A DNA stretch of 64,000 nucleotides from Streptomyces sp. SAT1 (GCF_001654495.1 NZ_CP015849.1:5683001-5747000); one strand, 5' to 3'. Shown: positions 6,923 through 15,874, counted from the stretch's first letter. Notes: generated by a model not told the origin, from the letters alone. Program-made: numbers and translations.

Positions 6923-8146
6923 TCAGCCGGTGAGAGCGGTCAGCGGTGCCGACATCGGGCCTGGACTTCCGTCGCGGGCGAAGGCGGCCCAGGTGGTACG
7001 CACCCGGCGGCCGATCGCGTCCACCTCCGCCCAGTCGGCGTCGCCCAGCATCGGCGCGCTCCGCCAGGCCCCGGCCGAGCCGAGGAGCAGGGGGAGTTCG
7101 ACGCAGTGGGTGGCACCGAAGGGTGAGTTGGGCGGGCGCCAGTCCAGGCGGTAGCCGTACGCGCGGGCACCGGCCCGCTCCAGTTCGCCGCGCAGCGCTG
7201 TGAGCGGCCTCTCGAACACGCGCCGGGTGCGCTCGGCGACGCTCCCGGAGTCGTCCGGGCCTTCGGGGAAGGCGGACATGTCGTCGGCATTCCATCCGTA
7301 CAGGACGTCCACGGCGCCGTTGCGGGAGTCGAGCGGCCCGGCCTCGGCGGGCAGCGGTCCGATGCCGCTGACCGGTCCGAAGGCGGGAGCCAGGGAGTTC
7401 CCCGTACGGCGCTGCTGCTCGGCGGCGGTCAGGGCCTGTGCGGCCAGCAGCCGCTCGGGGGCGGCGGTCCGTGGGTCGGTGCCGACGCGGGCGGCGAAGA
7501 AGCGGCCGAGATCCCGTGCCTCGTCCACCGGCCGGGTGGCGATGGCCAGTGGGGCGCTCTGCAGGATCGCCCGGCGGAACAGGCCGCTCGCCTCGGGCAC
7601 GTCCATCAGCAGCCGGATGGACAGCGCGCCGGCCGACTGGCCGAAGAGAGTGATGTTCCCGGGGTCACCGCCGAAGCGGGCTATGTGCTCACGCACCCAG
7701 CGCAGCGCCTCCAGTTGGTCCCACAGCCCGAGGTTCCCCTCGCTGACGCCGTCGAGGAGGAGGTAACCGAGGGCGCCCAGCCGGTAGCCGGCGCTGACGA
7801 CGACCACGTCCTGCTCCGCTGCGAGGGCGCCGCCGTCGTACCAGTCGCGGATGCCGGCGCCGCTGCTGAAGCCGCCGCCGTGGAACCAGACGAGCACCGG
7901 CAGGCCCGGCGAGCCGGGTGCCGGGCCGCCCCGCGGAGCGGTGACCGCCAGCTGGAGGCAGTCCTCGCTCTGCGGCCGCCGGTCGAGGGGCGGGCCCATC
8001 ACCGCGTCCAGACGGGACGGAGGCTGTGGGCAGACGGTGCCGACCGGCCCGGCGGGGGCCCCGGAAACCGGGGGGCGGGGCCGGGCGAAGCGCTCGGCGG
8101 TGGCGTACCGCAGGGGGCCGCTGCGGAAGACGGGGCGGTCGGTCAT
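6923..8146 (-). CDS. type-B carboxylesterase, 407 aa
   Basis: This is an alpha/beta-hydrolase of the cholinesterase/PnbA family. The SEDCLQL segment, oxyanion-hole HGGGF (about residue 90) and nucleophile elbow G-Q-S-A-G (about residue 167) are clear, followed by family-like segments up to a C-terminal H-C-V-E-L-P-L-L that carries the catalytic His. At 407 residues it is shorter than the usual 480-500 because it begins close to the RSGPLRYATAERFARP region. No signal peptide is seen, so it is probably cytoplasmic. It overlaps the transporter stop by ATGA and is presumably co-transcribed with it. It may hydrolyse an aromatic ester or related precursor entering the pathway; the substrate is unknown. 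Confidence 0.85.
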   Translation of the reverse strand: MTDRPVFRSGPLRYATAERFARPRPPVSGAPAGPVGTVCPQPPSRLDAVMGPPLDRRPQSEDCLQLAVTAPRGGPAPGSPGLPVLVWFHGGGFSSGAGIRDWYDGGALAAEQDVVVVSAGYRLGALGYLLLDGVSEGNLGLWDQLEALRWVREHIARFGGDPGNITLFGQSAGALSIRLLMDVPEASGLFRRAILQSAPLAIATRPVDEARDLGRFFAARVGTDPRTAAPERLLAAQALTAAEQQRRTGNSLAPAFGPVSGIGPLPAEAGPLDSRNGAVDVLYGWNADDMSAFPEGPDDSGSVAERTRRVFERPLTALRGELERAGARAYGYRLDWRPPNSPFGATHCVELPLLLGSAGAWRSAPMLGDADWAEVDAIGRRVRTTWAAFARDGSPGPMSAPLTALTG

Positions 8147-9465
8147 GCCTTACCTGCCAGTTCGGAGGGCGACGGTGACGGCTCGGCCGGCGCTACCGGG
8201 GCGACGCGGAAGAGCGCCACCGCGCCGGCCAGGCTCAGGGCGCAGACACCCACCAGATACCACGTCACGCCCGTCGAGGAGCCGACCGAGTCGAGGAGTG
8301 CGCTGGAGATCACGGGCGCCAGGCCACCACCGAGCACGGCACCGGCCTGGAGGATGAGCGACGTGCCGGAGTACCGCACCCGCACCGGGAAGGTGTCGGC
8401 GATGATGGCGCCCTGCACACAGTGGGTGGGCGCGATGATCAGGCCCATCCCGGCGAGCGCCAGCAGCGCCATGGCGGTGTCACCGGTGTCCAGCAGCGGG
8501 AAGAACACCGCGCACCAGACAAGGACGGCCACGGAGCCGCCGATGAAGAGTGTGCGCCGGCCGCTGCGGTCGGCGATCCGGGTCCACACGGGGATGGACA
8601 CGCCCCACAGCACGGCCGCCCCGCTGACCCCGAGGATCAGGAACCGCTGGTCGTAACCGAGGTGGTCGGTGCCGTAGGACAGGGTGAAGACCATGAAGAC
8701 GTAGGCGACCGCCGAGTTCGCGACCACGGCCAGCAGGGTGACGAGCAGGCGGACCCGACCGGTCCGCAGCGCGGCGGCCAGCGGGAAGCGGACGACCTCG
8801 TGCTGCTCCTTGGTCTGTTCGAAGGACGGCGACTCGGTGACCCTCAGCCGGACCACGAGACCGACCCCGACCAGGACGATGCTCAGCAGGAACGGAACAC
8901 GCCACGCCCAGTCGGTGAACGTGCCGTCCCCGGCCAGGGACTGGGTGACCAGGAAGACCACGTTCGCCAGCACCAGGCCGGCCGGAGTGCCCATCTGAGG
9001 AAAGCCCGCGTAGAGATTGCGGCGTCCCTCGGGAGCGTGCTCCATCGACATCAGGGTCGCACCGGCGCCCTCGCCGCCGAGCCCGATTCCCTGGACCACG
9101 CGCAGCAGGACCAGCAGCACCGGGGCCCACAGGCCGATGGTGTCGTAGCTGGGCACGAGCCCGATGAGGGTGGAGCCCACCCCCATCAGGAGCAGGGACA
9201 CCACCAGGGTCGAGCGGCGGCCGAGGCGGTCGCCGAAGTGGCCGAAGACCAGCCCGCCGAGTGGCCGGACCACGAAACCCACGGCGAGGGTGCCGAAGGC
9301 GGCGAGCGTCCCCGCGGCGGGGCTCAAGGACGGGAAGAACTGCTTGTCGAAGACGAGAGCGGCTGCCGTGCCGTAGAGGAAGAAGTCGTACCACTCCAGG
9401 GTGGTGCCCAGAAGGGTGGCCAGCGCTGTCCTGCTCGCGCCCCGACGCCTCGCGTCGTCGCTCAT
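8143..9465 (-). CDS. MFS transporter, metabolite:H+ symporter (MHS) type, 440 aa
   Basis: Twelve hydrophobic helices and the MFS loop 2-3 signature G-H-F-G-D-R-L-G-R-R are present. TTLEWYDFFLYGTAAALVF at the N-terminus is the hallmark of the MHS subfamily (ShiA, ProP, KgtP and aromatic-acid porters). It should import an organic acid with protons at the cytoplasmic membrane. ATG at 9465 is preceded by GAGGT. The frame open to 9573 is rejected as leader. It is divergent from the aldehyde dehydrogenase across a 267-base regulatory gap and forms an operon with the esterase, so an amino-hydroxybenzoate-type substrate is a reasonable inference. Confidence 0.88.
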   Translation of the reverse strand: MSDDARRRGASRTALATLLGTTLEWYDFFLYGTAAALVFDKQFFPSLSPAAGTLAAFGTLAVGFVVRPLGGLVFGHFGDRLGRRSTLVVSLLLMGVGSTLIGLVPSYDTIGLWAPVLLVLLRVVQGIGLGGEGAGATLMSMEHAPEGRRNLYAGFPQMGTPAGLVLANVVFLVTQSLAGDGTFTDWAWRVPFLLSIVLVGVGLVVRLRVTESPSFEQTKEQHEVVRFPLAAALRTGRVRLLVTLLAVVANSAVAYVFMVFTLSYGTDHLGYDQRFLILGVSGAAVLWGVSIPVWTRIADRSGRRTLFIGGSVAVLVWCAVFFPLLDTGDTAMALLALAGMGLIIAPTHCVQGAIIADTFPVRVRYSGTSLILQAGAVLGGGLAPVISSALLDSVGSSTGVTWYLVGVCALSLAGAVALFRVAPVAPAEPSPSPSELAGKA

Positions 9466-9732
9466 GGGATACCTCGTTCGCTGGGGGAGGGACGGGTGGA
9501 CGCCCGTTGTCGAGGGATCCTGTGTCCTCCCCGCAGAGGTCACAAATGCCGTTTTGGCCTGCCAGTATTGCAATCCGGGTATAGCTGCCCGGGGGAGCCG
9601 TCCGGCGGGGCACCGCCCCGGCGGCGCACGGGTGTGCGCGTGGACGGAAGACGAGAGTTATACCCATCCTGTGATGGGGCGCGGCGAATTCTTCATTTGT
9701 CAGGCATGGCTCGCGAGTTCCAGTGTGGGGCC
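9466..9732. promoter_or_regulatory. divergent control region between the transporter and catabolic operons
   Basis: The 267-base gap contains GGGTATA at 9577-9583 and its inverted copy TATACCC at 9659-9665, about 76 bases apart. It also has a more AT-rich patch (GAATTCTTCATTTGTC) just before the plus-strand operon. These are candidate binding sites for the LysR or IclR regulators encoded downstream. No perfect IclR-type palindrome like the one at 15853 is seen here. Confidence 0.4.
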
Positions 9733-11202
9733 ATGACGGCACAGACTCCGCGGTGGATCCGCAACTTCGTCGACGGGCGTTTCGTCGACCCCACCGACCG
9801 ATGCTTCGACGCGATCGACCCGGCCACCGGCCAGGTGCACGGCCGGGTCCACGAGGCCGACGCCCCCCTTGTGGACCGGGCGGTCTCGGCGGCCCGCAGG
9901 GCGCTGACCCCCTGGTCGGCGACACCCGTCCGGGAGCGCACCGACGTGCTGCGCCGGGCGGCGGACCTGATCGAGGCCCGGTTCGAGGAGTTCGTCGCCG
10001 CCGAGTCCGCCGACACCGGCAAGCCCCTCGCTCTCGCCCGCGACCTCGACGTGGCCCGAGCCGTGGCCAACTTCCGCACGTTCGCCGACGTGGTCGCCGC
10101 CGCCGGCCAGGAGTCCTTCCTGACCGACCTGCCCGGTGGCCGCCAGGCCCTCAACTACGCGGTGCGCAAGCCGCTCGGCGTGGTCGCCGTCATCGTCCCC
10201 TGGAACCTGCCGCTGCTGCTGCTCACCTGGAAGATCGCCCCGGCGCTGGCCTGCGGCAACACCGTCGTCGTCAAGCCGAGCGAGGAGACCCCGGGCACCG
10301 CCACCCTGCTGGCCGAGGTGCTCGCCGAGGCGGGACTGCCAGCCGGTGCCTACAACGTCGTGCACGGTTTCGGCGGGGGCTCGGCCGGTGAGTACGTCAC
10401 CTCGCACCCGGGGATCGACGGCGTCACCTTCACCGGTTCGTCGGCTACCGGAGCGCACGTCATGAAGACGGTCGCGCCGCGGGTGCGTCCCGTCTCTTTC
10501 GAACTGGGCGGCAAGAACGCCGCGCTCGTCTTCGCCGACGCGGACCTCGACGAGACCCTGGACGGGCTGACCCGGTCGGTGTTCGCCAACACCGGCCAGG
10601 TGTGCCTGTGCACCGAGCGGGTCTACGTCCAGAGGGAGGTCTTCGCCGACATCGCCGACGGGCTCGTGGAGCGGGCCCGCTCCCTGCGCCTGGGCGACCC
10701 GCGGGACGGCGCGACCACCACGGGCCCGCTCATCTCCCAGGGCCACCGCGAGAAGGTGCGCGGCTACATGCGGCTCGCCCAGGAGGCGGGCGCCGAGGTG
10801 CTCACCGGTGGGGGCACTCCCGACCTCGGCGCGGAACTCGACGGCGGCTCCTGGATCGAGCCGACCCTGTGGACCGGCCTGACCAACGCCGACCGGCCGG
10901 TGCGCGAGGAGGTCTTCGGCCCGGTCGCCGCGCTGATCCCCTTCGACACGGAGGAGGAGGCCGTCGCCCTGGCCAACGACACGGAGTACGGCCTCGCCGC
11001 CTCGGTGTGGACCCGGGACCTCAGGCGCGGCCACCGGGTGGCGCAGGCGATGAACGTGGGGATGGCCTGGGTCAACACCTGGTTCCTGCGGGACCTGCGC
11101 TCGCCCTTCGGCGGCGTCGGCCTCTCCGGCCTCGGCCGCGAGGGAGGCGCCTCGTCGCTGCACTTCTACACCGAACCGACCAACGTGTGCGTGCAGTTGT
11201 GA
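9733..11202 (+). CDS. nbaE: 2-aminomuconate 6-semialdehyde dehydrogenase, 489 aa
   Basis: This NAD+-dependent aldehyde dehydrogenase is predicted to oxidise 2-aminomuconic (or 2-hydroxymuconic) semialdehyde in the cytoplasm. Visible motifs are VAVIVPWNLPLLLLTWK, the TFTGSSATG NAD loop, FELGGKNAALVFADADLD with the general-base Glu, and NTGQVCLC with the catalytic Cys near residue 287. Length is normal for the family. ATG at 9733 is chosen; ATG at 9706 would add MAREFQCGA. Substrate assignment rests on the neighbours, which supply every other step of 3-hydroxyanthranilate meta-cleavage. It is the first gene of the operon running to 13971. Confidence 0.85.
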   Translation: MTAQTPRWIRNFVDGRFVDPTDRCFDAIDPATGQVHGRVHEADAPLVDRAVSAARRALTPWSATPVRERTDVLRRAADLIEARFEEFVAAESADTGKPLALARDLDVARAVANFRTFADVVAAAGQESFLTDLPGGRQALNYAVRKPLGVVAVIVPWNLPLLLLTWKIAPALACGNTVVVKPSEETPGTATLLAEVLAEAGLPAGAYNVVHGFGGGSAGEYVTSHPGIDGVTFTGSSATGAHVMKTVAPRVRPVSFELGGKNAALVFADADLDETLDGLTRSVFANTGQVCLCTERVYVQREVFADIADGLVERARSLRLGDPRDGATTTGPLISQGHREKVRGYMRLAQEAGAEVLTGGGTPDLGAELDGGSWIEPTLWTGLTNADRPVREEVFGPVAALIPFDTEEEAVALANDTEYGLAASVWTRDLRRGHRVAQAMNVGMAWVNTWFLRDLRSPFGGVGLSGLGREGGASSLHFYTEPTNVCVQL

Positions 11203-11243
11203 CGGACACCGTGACCCCACCCCGAAGCCGAAGGAGACGATCG

Positions 11244-12008
11244 ATGATCACCCAGGAGACGGTCGGAGCCCTGGCCGCCGTCCTCGACGACGCCCAGACG
11301 TCGGTGTCCGACACACCGAGCCTCGCCGACACCCACACCCTGACCGTCGACGACGCCTACGCGGTCCAGGCCGCGCTCCTCGCCCGGCGCACCGCCCGCG
11401 GCGAACGCCCCACCGGCGTCAAGCTGGGCTTCACCAGCGAGGCGAAGATGGCCCAGATGGGCGTCTCGGAGATCATCGTCGGCAGGCTGACCGACGCCAT
11501 GCGCGTGGTCGACGGCGCAGAGGTGGAGCTGGCCCGGTTCATCCACCCGAAGGTGGAGCCGGAGGTCGCCTTCCGGCTCGGCCGGGACGTCGACCCGCAC
11601 GACCCCGACGCCGACCTCGCTGACTGCGTGGACGCCGTGGCCCCCGCCCTGGAGATCATCGACTCCCGCTACCGGGACTTCCGCTTCACCTACGAGGACG
11701 TGGTCGCGGACAACACCTCCGCGGCAGGCTACGCGGTCGGCCCCTGGCTCCCCGTGCGGGACGTCTCCGACCTCGCCGTGCACCTCACCCACGGCGAGAA
11801 CCGGGCCGAGGGCACCACCGCGGCCATCCTCGGGGCGCCGGTCAACGCGCTGCGCGCGCTGCTCGACATGGCCCGCCGCCGCGACATCCCGCTGCGCGCC
11901 GGCGACACCGTGCTCGCGGGCGCGGCGACCGCGGCGGTCGCACTGACCCCCGGCGTCACGACCTGCGAGGTCGCCGGACTCGGCCGCGTCAGCGTGAGGA
12001 GCGTGTGA
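11244..12008 (+). CDS. nbaG: 4-oxalocrotonate (2-oxo-3-hexenedioate) decarboxylase, 254 aa
   Basis: It belongs to the fumarylacetoacetate-hydrolase-like hydratase/decarboxylase family (DmpH/XylI). The divalent-metal site is seen in KVEPEVAFRLG (E-x-E) and in ALEIIDSRYRDF. GVKLGFTSEAKMAQMGV and VVADNTSAAGYAVG are further family landmarks. It should convert 2-oxo-3-hexenedioate to 2-oxopent-4-enoate and CO2, usually in a complex with the hydratase encoded here at 15973. ATG 11244 has AAGGAGA 8 bases upstream. Its stop overlaps the next ATG by one base. Confidence 0.85.
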   Translation: MITQETVGALAAVLDDAQTSVSDTPSLADTHTLTVDDAYAVQAALLARRTARGERPTGVKLGFTSEAKMAQMGVSEIIVGRLTDAMRVVDGAEVELARFIHPKVEPEVAFRLGRDVDPHDPDADLADCVDAVAPALEIIDSRYRDFRFTYEDVVADNTSAAGYAVGPWLPVRDVSDLAVHLTHGENRAEGTTAAILGAPVNALRALLDMARRRDIPLRAGDTVLAGAATAAVALTPGVTTCEVAGLGRVSVRSV

Positions 12009-12457
12009 TGGACACGGCACGTGTCATCCCCGGGAGGGCGAAGCCGCGCGGGCGCTTCCCGCACTTCCGCCGCGCCGGTGACCTCGTCTTCGTCTCCGGC
12101 ACCAGCTCCCGCCGCCCCGACAACTCCTTCGTGGGCGTCGCGACCGACGAGATGGGCACGACCGACCTCGACATCCGGGCGCAGACCCGCGCGGTCCTCG
12201 ACAACATCGGCGACATCCTCGCCGACGCCGGCGGTTCGCTCGCCGAAGTCGTCCAGGTAACCGCGTACCTGGTCAGCATGAACGACTTCGGCGGCTACAA
12301 CGAGGTCTACGGCCAGTACTTCGACGAGACGGGGCCGGCCAGGACCACTGTGGCCGTACACCAACTGCCCCACCCGCACCTGCTCATCGAGATCCAGGCC
12401 GTGGCCCACCTGCCGGTGGCCCGTACGGCCGGCGACACCGCGGAGGAGACACCATGA
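12008..12457 (+). CDS. nbaF: 2-aminomuconate deaminase (RidA/YjgF family), 149 aa
   Basis: This is a RidA-fold enzyme with GDLVFVSGTSSRRPD, the AQTRAVLDNIGDILADAGG helix and the PHPHLLIEIQAVAHLP C-terminal strand. AmnD/NbaF deaminases of this family release ammonia from 2-aminomuconate to give 4-oxalocrotonate, and the position between the decarboxylase and dioxygenase genes supports that role over a generic enamine deaminase. The start ATG overlaps the previous stop (TGATG) and its own stop overlaps the next ATG (ATGA), so translation is probably coupled. Confidence 0.85.
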   Translation: MDTARVIPGRAKPRGRFPHFRRAGDLVFVSGTSSRRPDNSFVGVATDEMGTTDLDIRAQTRAVLDNIGDILADAGGSLAEVVQVTAYLVSMNDFGGYNEVYGQYFDETGPARTTVAVHQLPHPHLLIEIQAVAHLPVARTAGDTAEETP

Positions 12458-12975
12458 CCGACATCCCCGAGGTCATCGACTTCCAGGGCTGGATCGACGA
12501 CCACGCACATCTGCTGAAGCCCCCGGTGAACAACCGGACCATGTCGCTCGGCAACGACTTCATCGTGCAGATCGTCGGCGGCCCCAACCAGCGCACCGAC
12601 TTCCACCTCGACCCGTACGAGGAGTGGTTCTACCAGGTCAAGGGGGACATGCACGTCAACCTCATGACCGAGGACGGCCCCCGGACCGTACACATCAGGC
12701 AGGGTGAGGCGTGGCTGCTGCCCGGCAACGTGCCGCACTCCCCGCAGCGCCCCGACCCGGACTCCATCGGCCTGGTCATCGAGCGGGTCCGCGAGGAGGG
12801 CACGCTGGAGAAGTTCCTCTGGTTCTGCCCGTCCTGCTCCGCGCGCGTGTACGAGGTGGAGCTCCAGGTCACCGACATTGTGGCCGACCTGCCGCCGGTC
12901 TTCGAGCGGTTCTACGGCGACGAGAAGGCCCGCACCTGCTCCGCCTGCGGGACCCTCCACCCCGGAAAGGGCTGA
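12454..12975 (+). CDS. nbaC: 3-hydroxyanthranilate 3,4-dioxygenase, 173 aa
   Basis: This cupin-fold extradiol dioxygenase should open 3-hydroxyanthranilate to 2-amino-3-carboxymuconate semialdehyde. The Fe(II) ligands sit in TDFHLDPYEEWFYQVKGDM (His and Glu) and in the NVPHSPQRP segment. The C-terminus has the two C-x-x-C pairs (CPSCSARVYE and CSACGTLHPGKG) that form the rubredoxin-like second iron site of bacterial enzymes. Length matches the bacterial form. 4-Amino-3-hydroxybenzoate 2,3-dioxygenase is a relative and cannot be excluded. Confidence 0.9.
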   Translation: MTDIPEVIDFQGWIDDHAHLLKPPVNNRTMSLGNDFIVQIVGGPNQRTDFHLDPYEEWFYQVKGDMHVNLMTEDGPRTVHIRQGEAWLLPGNVPHSPQRPDPDSIGLVIERVREEGTLEKFLWFCPSCSARVYEVELQVTDIVADLPPVFERFYGDEKARTCSACGTLHPGKG

Positions 12976-12978
12976 CCG

Positions 12979-13971
12979 ATGGCAGAGCTGATCGACGTCC
13001 ACACCCACTACGTGCCGAGGGGCTGGCCCGACCTGAGGGGCCTCGGCGGGCCCGACGCCCCCTGGCTGAGGGTCGAGACGCAGAAGGAGGCCGTCATCAT
13101 GACGGGGTCCGCCGAGTTCCGGCGGATCCGGTCCGACTGCTGGGACGCGGAGGTCCGGTTGCGCGACATGGACGCGGACGGTGTGCGTGCCCAGGTGGTC
13201 TCCCCGACACCGGCCTTCTTCCACTACGGCCGCAGCGGCGCCGAGGCTGCGAGGATCGCCCGGATCTTCAACGACCTGGCCCTGGAGATCACCGCCCCCG
13301 CGGCCGACCGGCTGATCCCGTTCTGCCAGGTACCGCTCCAGGACCCGGACGCCGCCTGCCGCGAACTGGAACGGGCGGTCGCCGCCGGCCACCGGGGCGT
13401 CGAGATCGGCAACCACGTCGGCGACCAGGACCTGGACAGCGAAGGCGTCGTGACCTTCCTCCAGCACTGCGCTGCCCTCGACGTACCGGTCTTCGTCCAC
13501 CCGTGGGACATGGACAGCTCGCCCCGCCTGGACCGGTGGATGGCACGGTGGCTGACGGCCATGCCGGCCGAGACACACCTGTCGATCCTGGCGCTGGTCC
13601 TCGGCGGTGTCTTCGACCGGATCGACGAGCGTCTGAGGATCTGCTTCGCCCATGGTGGCGGTTCGTTCGCCTTCTGGCTGGGCCGCATGGAGAACGCCTG
13701 GCACGCCCGCAACGACGTCGTCGGCACCTCCGAGTACCCGCCCTCGCACTACGTGGGCCGCTTCTCCGTGGACTCGGTGGTCTTCGACGACCGTGCGCTG
13801 CGGCTGCTCGTGGACACCCTGGGGGAGGACAGCGTCATGGTGGGCAGCGACTACCCCTACCCGCTGGGGGAGCGGCCGGTGGGCGAGGTCGTGCGCAAGA
13901 GCGGCTTCCTCACCGAGCAGGCCCGGCACAAGATCACCCGTGGCAACGCGGAACGCTATCTGGGCTTCTGA
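12979..13971 (+). CDS. nbaD: 2-amino-3-carboxymuconate-6-semialdehyde decarboxylase (ACMSD), 330 aa
   Basis: This is an amidohydrolase-superfamily, zinc-dependent decarboxylase. IDVHTHYVP supplies the H-x-H pair at residues 8 and 10. FVHPWDMD, RICFAHGGGSF and MVGSDYPYPLGE supply further metal and catalytic residues, in the order and spacing of ACMSD. It acts on the dioxygenase product and commits the intermediate to 2-aminomuconate semialdehyde instead of spontaneous quinolinate formation. It starts 3 bases after the dioxygenase stop and is the last gene of this operon. Confidence 0.9.
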   Translation: MAELIDVHTHYVPRGWPDLRGLGGPDAPWLRVETQKEAVIMTGSAEFRRIRSDCWDAEVRLRDMDADGVRAQVVSPTPAFFHYGRSGAEAARIARIFNDLALEITAPAADRLIPFCQVPLQDPDAACRELERAVAAGHRGVEIGNHVGDQDLDSEGVVTFLQHCAALDVPVFVHPWDMDSSPRLDRWMARWLTAMPAETHLSILALVLGGVFDRIDERLRICFAHGGGSFAFWLGRMENAWHARNDVVGTSEYPPSHYVGRFSVDSVVFDDRALRLLVDTLGEDSVMVGSDYPYPLGERPVGEVVRKSGFLTEQARHKITRGNAERYLGF

Positions 13972-13983
13972 TCTCTGCCGCGT

Positions 13984-14060
13984 CCCCGGCTCCCGGCTCC
14001 CGGCTCCCGGCTCCGGGCCCCCGGTCCCCGGCCTCCGGTTCCCGGCTCCCGGTCCCCGGT
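13984..14060. repeat. eleven degenerate heptamers ([C/T]CCCGG[C/T])
   Basis: Eleven contiguous 7-bp units fill 77 bases between the converging ends of the decarboxylase and LysR genes. Most are TCCCGGC or CCCCGGT. This is the same unit family as the perfect array at 6349-6460, but it has accumulated changes. Confidence 0.85.
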
Positions 14061-14091
14061 CCGCTCCACGCGGGTGCGGGGACCGGTGCGC

Positions 14092-15081
14092 TCAGCCGGT
14101 GTCGACGACGCTGCGGAGGGCACCGCCGTCTCCCCGGCCGCCGTCGTCGTCGCTCGGGCTCTCCCGCATCGCGTCGGCGGTCTCCTCCAAGCTCTGGATC
14201 AGCGCGCGGGCCGACGGGCTGAGGGTGCGCTCCGCGGGCAGGGTCAGACCGACCCGGTGGCCGACCTGCTCCAGCGGCACGGGCAGCCGCGCCAGACGGC
14301 CGTCGTCCCACACGATCGAGCCGGGCAGTACGGCCACCACGTCGGTTTCCAGCAGGAGTTGGCGCACGGTCAGGAAGGACGTCGCCTCGACCCGGTTGCG
14401 CGGCAGTTCGAGTCCGCGGCGGGTGAAGAGCTCCTCCACCTCGCGGCGGAGCGCGGTCTGCGGTCCGGGAAGGATCCACGGGAAGCCGAGCGTGTCGTGG
14501 AGCCCGGCGCCCGGCTGTCCGGTCAGCGGGTGCCCGGCCCGCACCACCAGCCCGACGAACTCGTCGTACAGCGGGCGCCGGACCAGGCCCTCGCCCGACG
14601 GAGCGGTCAGCCGGCCCACGACCAGGTCGATCCGCCCGGCCTCCAGACCCAGCAGCAACTCCTCGGGAGACGCCTCGTGCACCACCACCGTGAGGAAGGG
14701 ATGGTCCCGCTTCAGTGCGGCCACCGCACGCGGCAGCAGGATGTTCGAGCCGGCCAGGTGGGTGCCGACGACGACGGTGCCCCGGTCGGCCGCCGCCAGC
14801 TCGACGACGTGCCGGCCCGCCTGTGTGAGCTGCGCGAGGACGGCCCGAGCGTGCCGGGTGAACGCCTCGCCGAAGACCGTGGCGCTGACTCCTCGGGGAC
14901 CGCGCTCGAAGAGCCGCACACCGAGGATCTCCTCCACCTCGTGCAGGCTCCGGGTCGCGGCGGGCTGGGTCACGTGAAGCTCGGCCGCCGCGCCCACCAC
15001 CGAACCCTGCCGGGAGAGCGCGTCCACGAGAAGCAGGTGACGCAGCTTGAGGCGGCCGTCGAACAGGCGGGGTGTCTCCAC
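14092..15081 (-). CDS. LysR-family transcriptional regulator, 329 aa
   Basis: The N-terminal winged HTH (KLRHLLLVDALSRQGSVVGAA, then ELHVTQPAATRSLHEVEEIL) and the linker G-V-R-L-F-E-R-G-P-R-G are classic LysR features. The remaining about 230 residues form the periplasmic-binding-like effector domain (VVVGTHLAGSNILLP, FLTVVVHEASPEELL). The closest general type is the GbpR/PcaQ branch that controls aromatic or sugar catabolism. It converges on the decarboxylase gene and is followed on the same strand by the IclR gene 9 bases upstream. It probably senses a pathway intermediate and acts at the 9466-9732 gap. Confidence 0.88.
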   Translation of the reverse strand: METPRLFDGRLKLRHLLLVDALSRQGSVVGAAAELHVTQPAATRSLHEVEEILGVRLFERGPRGVSATVFGEAFTRHARAVLAQLTQAGRHVVELAAADRGTVVVGTHLAGSNILLPRAVAALKRDHPFLTVVVHEASPEELLLGLEAGRIDLVVGRLTAPSGEGLVRRPLYDEFVGLVVRAGHPLTGQPGAGLHDTLGFPWILPGPQTALRREVEELFTRRGLELPRNRVEATSFLTVRQLLLETDVVAVLPGSIVWDDGRLARLPVPLEQVGHRVGLTLPAERTLSPSARALIQSLEETADAMRESPSDDDGGRGDGGALRSVVDTG

Positions 15082-15090
15082 AGCCCGACA

Positions 15091-15864
15091 CTAACCGAAC
15101 CGGAGTCCTCCCTCCGTCCGCCCACCGCGCAGCGTTCGCGACAGCCCCAGGGACGCCGTGCGCACCGCCGGGGCGAGTCGGGCGGCGCTGAACCGCTCCC
15201 GCGGCACCGCTACCGACAGCGCGGCCACGGCCGCCCCGTCAGCGAAGACGGGCGCGGCGATGCAGCTCACCCCCTCGGCGGCTTCCTCCTCTTCGTAGGC
15301 GAGGCCGGCCACCTGGGTCTTCTCCAGGGCCGCGCGCAGCCGTGCGGGGTCGGTGAGGGAGTGGGCGGTGAGGCTGGGCAGCGGCCCGGCCAGGACCTCG
15401 TCGGTCAGTTCGGTGCCGGAGAAGGCCAGCAGCGCCTTGCCCACGGCGGTGCAGCTCAGCGGCAGACTGCCACCGATGCGGGACGGCAGCCGCAGCGCGT
15501 CGTGGCCGTGGATGCGTTCGAGGTAGACGACCTCCCGGCCCTCCCGGACGCCGAGGTGGACGGTCTCCCGGGTCGCCTCGAACAGGTCCTGGAGGAACGG
15601 CAGGGCCGCCTCCCGGAGATCGCGTCTGCGCGGCACCCGGGAACCGAGTTCGAAGAGCTTGGCCCCCAGCCGGTAACGCGCCCCCGAGCGTTCCAGCCAG
15701 CCGAGCCGCACCAGGTCCGCGGCCAGCCGGTGCACCGTCGGCTTCGGCAGACCGGTCCTCCGCGTGAGTTCCGACAGACGGTACGACTCGACGGTGGGGT
15801 CGAGACAGTCGAGGATCTGTGCGGCTTTGTCGAGCATGTTGCCGGAGTCATTGTTCCGTGTCAC
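15091..15864 (-). CDS. IclR-family transcriptional regulator, 257 aa
   Basis: An N-terminal winged HTH (LSELTRRTGLPKPTVHRLAA) precedes the IclR effector domain with the conserved LPLSCTAVGKALLAF and GVSCIAAPVFADGAAVAALSV segments. GTG at 15864 is used here; ATG at 15837 (MLDKAAQIL) is also plausible and matches the usual family start better. A perfect 17-bp palindrome overlaps the GTG start, so autoregulation together with control of the divergent hydratase operon is likely. The 9-base gap to the LysR gene suggests one transcript. Confidence 0.88.
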   Translation of the reverse strand: MTRNNDSGNMLDKAAQILDCLDPTVESYRLSELTRRTGLPKPTVHRLAADLVRLGWLERSGARYRLGAKLFELGSRVPRRRDLREAALPFLQDLFEATRETVHLGVREGREVVYLERIHGHDALRLPSRIGGSLPLSCTAVGKALLAFSGTELTDEVLAGPLPSLTAHSLTDPARLRAALEKTQVAGLAYEEEEAAEGVSCIAAPVFADGAAVAALSVAVPRERFSAARLAPAVRTASLGLSRTLRGGRTEGGLRFG

Positions 15865-15869
15865 GGAAC
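15853..15869. promoter_or_regulatory. perfect 17-bp palindrome, probable IclR operator
   Basis: GTTCCGTG-T-CACGGAAC is an exact 8-1-8 inverted repeat. Its TTCCG...CGGAA core matches the type of site bound by IclR-family dimers. It covers the IclR GTG start and ends 5 bases before the -35 of the divergent promoter. Confidence 0.65.
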
Positions 15870-15874
15870 GAACT

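Noticed and set aside
6923..8146. Esterase as a kynurenine formamidase
   Set aside because: The HGGGF and GQSAG motifs mark a type-B carboxylesterase, and no other kynurenine-pathway gene is present, so a formamidase call would be a guess.
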